A DNA stretch of 22,603 bases, from NCBI GenBank assembly GCA_947173755.1, contig CAMWGM010000003.1, positions 1 through 22,603 on the forward strand, in the 5' to 3' direction. Positions 1 through 6,837 of this stretch are shown here, piece by piece. Both the position numbers and the translations under genes were made by a program. How positions within the stretch are numbered: the stretch's first letter is position 1; the number at the start of each line of letters is the position of its first letter. The DNA comes from an uncultured Muribaculaceae bacterium. Lineage in GTDB: Bacteria; Bacteroidota; Bacteroidia; Bacteroidales; Muribaculaceae. The notes beneath the pieces are model-generated. The model was not told the origin of the DNA. It made no database searches and was given only the letters and a program-made list of their open reading frames with translations.

Positions 1-264
1 GAAGTAGATGCGGCGGCCTTTATCGATGCCGTGGCATTACAATATCCTGACATTCTCTGCATGAGTGCGCTCCTGACCACCACTATGACCTATATGCCTG
101 TCGTCATCGCGGCTCTCGAAAAAGCCGGCCTCCGCGACAAGGTGAAAGTGATGGTGGGCGGCGCGCCTGTAAGCGAACATTTTGCCGAGGAAATCGGTGC
201 TGACGGCTACAGCGACAACGCTAATACAGCGGTAGCGCTCGCTCGTCGTCTCGTGGGTAAATAA
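1..264 (+). CDS. Corrinoid (B12)-binding protein, C-terminal fragment
   Basis: The reading frame is open from base 1 and ends at TAA 262-264, so this is the last 87 residues of a gene that begins outside the window. The text (SALLTTTMTYMPVVIAALE, then KVKVMVGGAPVSEHFAEEIGA and DGYSDNANTAVALA) matches the second half of the Rossmann-like cobalamin-binding domain of methyltransferase cognate corrinoid proteins (MtaC/MtbC/MtmC type). In these proteins SALLTTTM and GGAPV line the nucleotide tail of the cofactor. The DxHxxG cobalt-ligand motif would lie upstream and cannot be checked. The family carries methyl groups from a substrate-specific methyltransferase to an acceptor, in the cytoplasm. The substrate is unknown. 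The next gene starts 65 nt downstream on the same strand with no clear terminator between, so co-transcription is possible. An internal ATG at 31 is not the real start. Confidence 0.88.
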   Translation, partial: EVDAAAFIDAVALQYPDILCMSALLTTTMTYMPVVIAALEKAGLRDKVKVMVGGAPVSEHFAEEIGADGYSDNANTAVALARRLVGK

Positions 265-329
265 TCCACGCTGAAATCCTGACGTTTCTTTTTAACCATA
301 CCATTTAACCTTATAATCTGATTACCATC

Positions 330-1934
330 ATGAACGATCTTTCAATGCGACCAATGGACTGGGTGGTTCTTATCGCCTATTTCGTTGTGTTGCTTGCCAT
401 AGGCTTGTGGGCATGCTCGAAAACAAAAAAAGGCGCCCACAAGTTCCTGGCAAGCAATTCCCTCAAGTGGCACCACATCGGTTTTTCGATGTGGGGCACC
501 AATGTCGGACCCTCAATGCTCATTGCTTCGGCGAGTGCCGGCTTCGCCGCCGGTATCGTCTCGGGCAACTACGCATGGTATGCCTTCGTGTTCATCGCGC
601 TCCTTGCTTTCGTGTTCGCACCTCGCTATTTAGGTGAGAAAATCACTACGTTGCCCGAATTCATGGGGAAACGTTTCGGCGAATCGACACGCAACATGCT
701 CGCGTGGTATACGATCGTGACCGTGCTCATCTCGTGGCTTGCGCTGACCCTTTTCGCCGGCGGCATCATCATCCGTCAGGTGTTCGGCATACCGATGTGG
801 CTCTCCGCATTTATCCTGCTCGCCGTCTCGGCATTCTTTACCATACTCGGTGGTCTGCGCGCCATCGCCTATACCAATGTTTACCAGATGGTGCTTCTGA
901 TCCTTGTGTCGGCGACGCTGACCATTGTAGGCATCTGGCATCTCGGCGATCACTCGGTGGTGGAAGGTATTAATACCCTGGCTAATCCCGACGTCGTACC
1001 GTCGCACTACTGGAATCTTTTCCAGCCCAACGACGACAAGGAGTTCCCCTGGCTGCCGATTCTTCTCGGCTATCCCATCTCGGGACTCTGGTTCTGGTGT
1101 ACCGACCAGTCGATGGTGCAACCCGTGCTTGCCGCCCGCAATCTCAAGGAGGGTCAGAAAGGCGCCAACTTCACAGGATGGCTCAAGATACTCGATGTGG
1201 CAATCTACATCATCCCCGGTGTGGTATGTTTCGCTCTCTGGAAGAAAGGTTTCTTCGGCAGCGCCCTCATCGAGCCTGACCATGCCTACATGACTCTTGT
1301 CTCAAGTCTTTTCCCGTCGGGAATGGTGGGCCTCGTGATAGCGGTGCTTACGGCCGCCCTTATCAGTACGATCGGTTCCGCCCTAAATGCTCTTTCCACC
1401 GTGTTCACCATGGATATCTATGTGAAGAACATCAACACAAACGCATCGCCCAAGGAGATTATCAGGACAGGCCATATCGTCACTGTCGTAGGAGCGCTCG
1501 TCTCGATTCTCATCACTATAGCGGTCGACAATATCAAGGGAATGGACCTCTTCAATGTGTTCCAGTCGGTGCTGAGTTTCATCGCGCCCCCGATGGCTGC
1601 AGTTTTTGTGATGGGAGTGTTCTGGAAACGGTGCACGACACTGGCTGCCAACGTGATCCTTACATTCGGCACCATCTTCAGCATCGGTTGCGGAGTGCTT
1701 TATCTCTGGATTATCCCCGAAGCCACACATCATATCCACTTCATGATGCTTTCATTCCTGATATTTGTGGTGCTTGTGCTGAGCATGGTGGCTATCAGTA
1801 TGTTCGATAAAGCCAAAGAGGAGCGTCGCCCGATGGCTGTCATCGAGAGCGAGAAGACTATCGGCGTGCAGGTCGGCTGGATCGCTCTTGCCGTAGTCAT
1901 GATCGGTCTCTACATCTTCTTCAACGGACACTGA
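330..1934 (+). CDS. Sodium/solute symporter, SGLT-like (SSS family)
   Basis: This 534-residue inner-membrane protein has about 13-14 hydrophobic segments, the usual size and topology for the sodium:solute symporter family. The segment GLWFWCTDQSMVQPVLAA (about 252-269) followed by RNLKEGQKGA resembles the SGLT signature WCTDQ..VQR.LAAK, which points to the sugar-transporting branch. The region STIGSALNALSTVFTMDIY (346-364) corresponds to TM8 of vSGLT, where Ser residues help form the Na2 sodium site. It is predicted to import a sugar or sugar acid with sodium. The exact substrate cannot be read from sequence. A second in-frame ATG lies at codon 6; I kept the first because it gives the full N-terminal charged leader. 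It follows the corrinoid gene by 65 nt and is separated from the next gene by a promoter-containing gap. Confidence 0.9.
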   Translation: MNDLSMRPMDWVVLIAYFVVLLAIGLWACSKTKKGAHKFLASNSLKWHHIGFSMWGTNVGPSMLIASASAGFAAGIVSGNYAWYAFVFIALLAFVFAPRYLGEKITTLPEFMGKRFGESTRNMLAWYTIVTVLISWLALTLFAGGIIIRQVFGIPMWLSAFILLAVSAFFTILGGLRAIAYTNVYQMVLLILVSATLTIVGIWHLGDHSVVEGINTLANPDVVPSHYWNLFQPNDDKEFPWLPILLGYPISGLWFWCTDQSMVQPVLAARNLKEGQKGANFTGWLKILDVAIYIIPGVVCFALWKKGFFGSALIEPDHAYMTLVSSLFPSGMVGLVIAVLTAALISTIGSALNALSTVFTMDIYVKNINTNASPKEIIRTGHIVTVVGALVSILITIAVDNIKGMDLFNVFQSVLSFIAPPMAAVFVMGVFWKRCTTLAANVILTFGTIFSIGCGVLYLWIIPEATHHIHFMMLSFLIFVVLVLSMVAISMFDKAKEERRPMAVIESEKTIGVQVGWIALAVVMIGLYIFFNGH

Positions 1935-1987
1935 TCGGCCGCAACACTAAGCCCGACAAGTGAATAGCCGTCGCCCCCGAAAATTTA

Positions 1988-2019
1988 TTTGATTTCCCGG
2001 CCGGAAAATGGTAATTTTG
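1988..2019 (+). promoter_or_regulatory. Bacteroidetes-type promoter for the aldolase gene
   Basis: TTTG at 1988-1991 and TAATTTTG at 2012-2019 are separated by 20 nt. This is a full match to the Bacteroidetes sigma-ABfr pattern (TTTG, about 20 nt, TAnnTTTG). The expected transcription start is near 2026, giving a leader of about 16 nt before the ATG at 2042. The spacer contains the 8-bp palindrome CCGGCCGG at 1997-2004, which could be a repressor contact point, though that is only a guess. Confidence 0.7.
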
Positions 2020-2041
2020 TCGTCTGAATAAACCTATCAAC

Positions 2042-2980
2042 ATGAATAAAACGTTTCAATCGCCGCTCAGCGGTATTATTCCACCTCTGGTGACGCCTCT
2101 TCTTGGCAACGATACGCTCGACGTAGCAAGTCTCGAGAACCTGATCGAACACCTGATTGCAGGAGGTGTGCACGGTCTTTTCATTCTCGGAACCACCGGT
2201 GAGGAGCAGAGCCTCAGTTATCGTCTGCGCAAGGAGATGATCAAGGAGACATGCCGCATCAACGCAGGCCGTCTTCCCGTGCTCGTCTGCATCACCGACA
2301 CATCGCTCGTCGAAAGTATAAATCTGTCGAAAATCGCTGCCGAGTGTGGTGCATCGGCAGTGGTCAGCGCCGCTCCCTACTATTTCGCTACCGGTCAGCC
2401 CGAACTCGCCGAGTTCTATGAGGATATGCTCCCGCAACTTCCCCTGCCCCTCTTCCTCTACAATATGCCGAGCCACGTGAAGGTGAACTTCTCGCCCGAC
2501 ACTATCCACCGCATCGCTGAAAACGAGAAAGTGGTTGGCTTCAAGGACAGTTCGGCCAACATCCCCTACTTCCAGTCGGTGATGTACAAGATGAAGGATC
2601 GTCCCGATTTCTCACTCCTGATGGGTCCGGAGGAAGTGACAGGCGAATGCGTGCTCCTCGGAGCCAACGGCGGTATCAACGGCGGCGCCAACATGTTCCC
2701 CGCTCTTTATGTGGCAATGTATAACGCAGCGGTCGCACAGAATGTCAAGGAAGTGTGGCGTCTCCAGCAGATCGTGATGCAGATTTCGTCGTCGATCTAC
2801 ACCGTTGGCCAGCACGGATCGAGTTATCTGAAAGGTCTGAAGTGTGCGTGCTCACTTCTCGGAGTGATCAAGGATGATTTTGTGGCTGCTCCCTTCCATA
2901 AATTCAATGCTCCCGAACGCCGCAAGATACAGGAAGCCCTCGACCGTCTCCCGATCGAGAACGGCCGTCTGATCTTCTAA
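2042..2980 (+). CDS. DapA/NanA-superfamily pyruvate aldolase or lyase
   Basis: This 312-residue cytoplasmic TIM-barrel protein belongs to the dihydrodipicolinate synthase/N-acetylneuraminate lyase family. Visible family residues are GTTGE (50-54, pyruvate carboxylate binding), PYY (112-114), catalytic Tyr140 in YNMPS, and Schiff-base Lys168 in GFKDS. Arg138 of E. coli DapA, needed for the lysine-pathway substrate, aligns with His145 here. The strand GANGGINGGANMFP (208-220) looks more like the aldolase branch (NanA, KDG aldolase). It is therefore probably a catabolic lyase that splits a 2-keto-3-deoxy acid to pyruvate and an aldehyde or sugar, not a lysine enzyme. It lies between two symporters and upstream of RG-II-type hydrolases, so Kdo or Dha from RG-II are attractive substrates. 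Sialic acid, KDG or 2-keto-3-deoxy pentonates are alternatives. It has its own promoter at 1988-2019. Confidence 0.9.
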   Translation: MNKTFQSPLSGIIPPLVTPLLGNDTLDVASLENLIEHLIAGGVHGLFILGTTGEEQSLSYRLRKEMIKETCRINAGRLPVLVCITDTSLVESINLSKIAAECGASAVVSAAPYYFATGQPELAEFYEDMLPQLPLPLFLYNMPSHVKVNFSPDTIHRIAENEKVVGFKDSSANIPYFQSVMYKMKDRPDFSLLMGPEEVTGECVLLGANGGINGGANMFPALYVAMYNAAVAQNVKEVWRLQQIVMQISSSIYTVGQHGSSYLKGLKCACSLLGVIKDDFVAAPFHKFNAPERRKIQEALDRLPIENGRLIF

Positions 2981-3054
2981 ACCATCTCATCGACTCATTC
3001 TCTTCTCTCACTCGATTTTTCTCATACATACCTTAATTTTTTCAAACCGGTACC

Positions 3055-4518
3055 ATGAATATTGTTGACCTCGTGGTGTTTCTGATCTTTACGGTAGGCA
3101 CCATCGCGTTCGGCTACCTGTTCGGCCGTAAGAAGCAGAGCAGCGAGGAATTTACACGTGGAGGTGGCAAAGTGCCCGGCTGGGTGGTCGGACTTTCCAT
3201 TTTCGCTTCATTCTGCAGTTCGATTTCATTTTTAGGATATTGCTCATCGGCATTCTCGGGCAACTGGAACGCCTTTGTCTTCACCATCTCCATCCTTCCG
3301 GCCGGATTGCTGGCCATGTATTATTTCGTGCCGTTCTATCGTTCGCTGGGCAGCATCAGTGCCTACAGTTTCTTCGAGAAGCGTTTCGGACGATGGGCGC
3401 GTCTCTATGCGTCGGTATTCTATCTCTTCACCCAGATCTGCCGTTCGGGAGCGATTCTCTTTCTGCTCGCCGTTCCGATGAACGTGCTCATGGGCTGGAG
3501 CATTCCGCTTGTCGTGACATTCACCGGTCTCGGCATCATACTCTACAGTCAGAAGGGAGGCCTGAAGTCGGTCATCTGGACCGAGGCGCTTCAGGGAGCC
3601 ATCCTGATCGTCGGTGCCGTCATCTGCCTCATCATGCTCCTCAAGGGAATGCCCGAGGGGCCGGAACAGGCACTGAAGATATGTATGGAAAACAACAAGT
3701 TCTCGCTTGGCAGTTTCGGTGACAGCCTGATCGAGAGCACTTTCTGGGTGTGTCTAATCTACGGTATGTTCACCAACCTCAACAATTTTGCCATCGACCA
3801 GAGTTACACGCAACGCTATTGCGCCGCTCCGTCGCTGAAAGAAGCACGCCGAAGCGCATTCTGGGGCTCGCTGCTCACGCTGCCTGTCAACCTGATCCTC
3901 TTCCTTATCGGATCATGCCTGTTCGCATTCTATACCACACATCCGGAGTCGCTTCCCGAAGGCATCAAGAGCGACTATGTGTTCCCCTATTTTATCATCC
4001 ACGAACTTCCTGTCGGTCTGATCGGACTTCTGATCGCATCGATATTCTGCGCCGGCATGAGTACGGTAGCAACCAGCGTCACCTCATCGGGAACGATCAT
4101 CCTGACTGACTTCTACTCGCATTTCTATCCTGATGCAAGCGACGACCGTAAGGTGATCGTGCTGCGTCTGGCAAGTGTGGCTATTGGCGTGCTCGGCATC
4201 GGAGTGGCACTCTGCTTCCTGCTGGTCGACAACGCACTCGACGCATGGTGGGCTCTCAGCAGTATCTGTTCGGGAGGTGTGCTGGGCATGTTCCTGCTGG
4301 CCTTCCTATGTCCGAACGCCAAGAGCGCCCATGTCGTGCCGGGAGTCGTGATCGGTGTGGCCGCGCTTATTCTTATCGCGTTGCAGACCAAACTCACCGA
4401 CTGGTGGAACATTCCCCAGTTCGTGCATATCAACCTGAGTATCGTGATCAGCACGCTTCTGATTTTCTTCATCGGATTTTTCTGCGTCCAGGTTTTCGGA
4501 AAGAAAAAGGAAGCCTGA
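3055..4518 (+). CDS. Sodium/solute symporter, SiaT/SMVT-like branch (SSS family)
   Basis: This 487-residue inner-membrane protein has about 13 transmembrane segments. Family hallmarks are FGRKKQSSEEFTRGGGKVPG (23-42, after TM1), GGLKSVIWTEALQG (168-181, end of TM5 and start of TM6), and DQSYTQRYCAA followed by SLKEAR (248-265). The segment GMSTVATSVTSSGTIILTDF (334-353) holds the Ser/Thr-rich TM8 sodium-site region. It belongs to a different SSS branch from the symporter at 330-1934, nearer the multivitamin/sialic-acid-type group whose substrates are carboxylates. It starts 74 nt after the aldolase gene with no convincing promoter between, so the two are probably one transcript, and its substrate may be the aldolase substrate. 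A strong terminator follows 18 nt after the stop. Confidence 0.9.
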   Translation: MNIVDLVVFLIFTVGTIAFGYLFGRKKQSSEEFTRGGGKVPGWVVGLSIFASFCSSISFLGYCSSAFSGNWNAFVFTISILPAGLLAMYYFVPFYRSLGSISAYSFFEKRFGRWARLYASVFYLFTQICRSGAILFLLAVPMNVLMGWSIPLVVTFTGLGIILYSQKGGLKSVIWTEALQGAILIVGAVICLIMLLKGMPEGPEQALKICMENNKFSLGSFGDSLIESTFWVCLIYGMFTNLNNFAIDQSYTQRYCAAPSLKEARRSAFWGSLLTLPVNLILFLIGSCLFAFYTTHPESLPEGIKSDYVFPYFIIHELPVGLIGLLIASIFCAGMSTVATSVTSSGTIILTDFYSHFYPDASDDRKVIVLRLASVAIGVLGIGVALCFLLVDNALDAWWALSSICSGGVLGMFLLAFLCPNAKSAHVVPGVVIGVAALILIALQTKLTDWWNIPQFVHINLSIVISTLLIFFIGFFCVQVFGKKKEA

Positions 4519-4536
4519 CATCGACTGAGTTACAAG

Positions 4537-4586
4537 CGAAAGAGCATTCCGCGGTATGCGGGGTGCTCTTTCGTGCTTTTTATTTT
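4537..4586 (+). terminator. Intrinsic terminator after the aldolase-symporter unit
   Basis: A 16-bp stem (4537-4552 with 4558-4573, allowing two G-U pairs) closes a 5-nt loop (GGTAT). It is followed by a T-rich tail (TGCTTTTTATTTT, 4574-4586). This is a textbook Rho-independent terminator. It separates the transport/aldolase unit from the hydrolase operon, which has its own promoter downstream. Confidence 0.92.
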
Positions 4587-4616
4587 CTGAGAAAGGGATA
4601 TAAAATTCTATAAAAG

Positions 4617-4647
4617 TTGGCAGTGTTATGGAAATTTGTTACCTTTG
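4617..4647 (+). promoter_or_regulatory. Bacteroidetes-type promoter of the hydrolase operon
   Basis: TTGG at 4617-4620 and TACCTTTG at 4640-4647 match the Bacteroidetes -33 and -7 elements with a spacing of 20 nt. The predicted start is near 4653, leaving an AT- and pyrimidine-rich leader of about 59 nt before the GH127 start at 4712. No equally good promoter appears in the later gaps of the operon, so this probably drives the whole run of hydrolase genes. I see no clear regulator operator here. Confidence 0.75.
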
Positions 4648-4711
4648 TAAAAGTTAATCTATCCTATCCTTATTCTGAAATTTTTTACCTAAATTCTAAT
4701 CCTGATAACTT

Positions 4712-6799
4712 ATGAGCCAAAGATTTTTTGCCCTTTTGTCGTGTGCTGCCATAGTCATGGGAGCCTCCGCGCAGAAAGCGGGCCTCACAGATATGTCAGA
4801 AAGCCGTCATGCAGTGATGAGCAACACTCCGCTCGACGCGGTGAAGTGGACAGGCGGTTTCTGGGGAGAACGTTTTGACGTCTATAGCGGAACGTCGCTC
4901 GAAAGCATGTGGGAGACATGGGCAAATCCTGACATCTCACATGGTTTCCGCAATTTCGAAATCGCTGCCGGTACATGCGACGGTGAGCACTGGGGTCCTC
5001 CTTTCCATGACGGCGACATGTATAAGTGGCTTGAGGCTGTTGCGGCGGTCTATGCCGTCAACAAGGATCCGAAACTTGACGCGCTGATGGATAAATTCAT
5101 CGAACAGGTTGTCAAGGCTCAGCGTGAGGATGGTTATATCCACACTCCGGTGATCATCGATGAGCGCAACCGTGGTGTCGATACTCACGCACATCACAAG
5201 GAGCAGACCGTCATCGGTACAAAGGTGGGCGGCGAGGATGAGAAGGGCGCCTTTGCAAACCGTCTCAATTTCGAGACCTACAATCTGGGTCACCTCATGA
5301 TGGCGGGTATAATCCACAAGCGCGCCACCGGCAAGAACACTCTCTTCGATGCCGCTGTCAAGGCTACCGACTTCCTCTGCGGTTTCTATGAGACAGCATC
5401 TGCCGAACTTGCCCGCAACGCTATCTGCCCGTCGCACTATATGGGCGTGGTCGAGATGTATCGCGAGACCGGCAATCCCCGCTATCTCGATCTGGCAAAC
5501 AATCTGATCAATATCCGCGGTCTCGTTGAGAACGGTACCGACGACAATCAGGACCGCATCCCGTTCCGCGACCAGTATAACGCGATGGGTCACGCCGTTC
5601 GCGCCAACTATCTCTATGCCGGCGTCGCCGACCTCTATGCTGAGACCGGAGAGGAACAACTGATGAAAAACCTCACCAGCATCTGGGATGATATCGTAAA
5701 CCGCAAGATGTACATCACCGGTGCATGCGGCGCGCTCTATGACGGAACTTCCCCCGACGGAACATGCTACGAGCCCGACAGTATCCAGAAGGTTCACCAG
5801 AGTTACGGCCGTCCCTATCAGTTGCCCAACAGCACCGCCCACAATGAGACCTGCGCCAACATCGGCAATATGCTCTTCAACTGGCGCATGCTCGAATCGA
5901 CCGGCGACGCCAAGTATGCCGACATAGTCGAGACCGCACTTTACAACAGTGTACTCAGCGGCGTGAGCCTCGACGGCAAACGCTATTTCTACACCAATCC
6001 TCTCCGCATCAGCGACAATCTTCCCTATACACTCCGCTGGCCCAAAACCCGTGAGGAGTATATCAGTTGCTTCTGCTGTCCGCCCAACACCCTCCGCACA
6101 ATATGCGAGGCGCAGAACTATGCCTATACTGTCAACGACAGCACTCTCTGGTGTAATCTTTACGGCGAGAACGAACTCAAGACATCTCTCGGCAAAGGCC
6201 GCGATCTTGAGGTGACACAGCAGACCGGCTATCCCTTTGACGGTAATGTCGTGCTGACTTTCAACAAGGTTCCCAAGAAGGAGAAACTCGCCCTGAAACT
6301 TCGCGTCCCCGCATGGTGTGACAATGCCACTGTGGCCGTCAACGGTGTGAAGCAGGATGTCAAGATCACCCCCGACACCTATGTCACTCTCGACCGCGTG
6401 TGGAAGCCGGGTGACAAGGTGACATTCGACATGGAGATGAAGACCAAACTCATGGAGTCGAACCCGCTCGTAGAGGAGACCCGCAATCATATCGCAGTCA
6501 AGCGCGGCCCGATCGTTTACTGTCTCGAGAGCATCGATATCGCTGACGGAAAGGCACTCGACGATATACTCATTCCTGCCGACGCCACCTTCACGACCAA
6601 GGAAATGGTTATCGACGGCAGCAAGATTGTCGGTCTCGAGACCGAGGCACGTGTGGCCGACGGGGATGACTGGACCGGCCGACTCTACCGTGAAGTGGGA
6701 AGCGCCGACAAGAAGGTCAATGTCACCCTCATCCCCTACTACGCGTGGGGTAACCGCGACAAAGCCGAAATGAGCGTCTGGCTCCCCCTGGCCCGCTGA
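4712..6799 (+). CDS. GH127 glycoside hydrolase (beta-L-arabinofuranosidase/aceric acid hydrolase type)
   Basis: The protein has 695 residues, beginning with a signal peptide (MSQRFFALLSCAAIVMGASA-Q), so it is exported, probably to the periplasm. The body is the GH127 (DUF1680) six-hairpin barrel plus C-terminal beta domains. Its zinc-thiolate active site is visible. Glu379 and Cys381 (HNETCANIGN) and Cys455-Cys456 (SCFCCPPN) correspond to Glu338, Cys340, Cys417 (nucleophile) and Cys418 of Bifidobacterium HypBA1. The family was founded on beta-L-arabinofuranosidase. In B. thetaiotaomicron the GH127 enzyme BT1003 instead releases aceric acid from RG-II chain B. Given the next genes, aceric acid hydrolase is the better guess, but sequence alone cannot decide. 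It is the first gene of the operon, and the next gene begins 38 nt after its stop. Confidence 0.92.
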   Translation: MSQRFFALLSCAAIVMGASAQKAGLTDMSESRHAVMSNTPLDAVKWTGGFWGERFDVYSGTSLESMWETWANPDISHGFRNFEIAAGTCDGEHWGPPFHDGDMYKWLEAVAAVYAVNKDPKLDALMDKFIEQVVKAQREDGYIHTPVIIDERNRGVDTHAHHKEQTVIGTKVGGEDEKGAFANRLNFETYNLGHLMMAGIIHKRATGKNTLFDAAVKATDFLCGFYETASAELARNAICPSHYMGVVEMYRETGNPRYLDLANNLINIRGLVENGTDDNQDRIPFRDQYNAMGHAVRANYLYAGVADLYAETGEEQLMKNLTSIWDDIVNRKMYITGACGALYDGTSPDGTCYEPDSIQKVHQSYGRPYQLPNSTAHNETCANIGNMLFNWRMLESTGDAKYADIVETALYNSVLSGVSLDGKRYFYTNPLRISDNLPYTLRWPKTREEYISCFCCPPNTLRTICEAQNYAYTVNDSTLWCNLYGENELKTSLGKGRDLEVTQQTGYPFDGNVVLTFNKVPKKEKLALKLRVPAWCDNATVAVNGVKQDVKITPDTYVTLDRVWKPGDKVTFDMEMKTKLMESNPLVEETRNHIAVKRGPIVYCLESIDIADGKALDDILIPADATFTTKEMVIDGSKIVGLETEARVADGDDWTGRLYREVGSADKKVNVTLIPYYAWGNRDKAEMSVWLPLAR

Positions 6800-6837
6800 A
6801 CACTATTACCCTGACGCAATTCTGACTGATCTTTAGC

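Noticed and set aside
2042..2980. Lysine-biosynthesis DapA
   Set aside because: The Arg138-equivalent is His145 and the glycine-rich strand resembles catabolic aldolases; the context is transport and glycan use, not amino-acid synthesis.
4937..6490. 517-residue open frame on the minus strand
   Set aside because: It lies fully antisense to the GH127 gene, whose catalytic motifs are intact. The protein is repetitive V/I/G/E/H-rich text with no recognisable fold, as expected from codon bias of the real gene.
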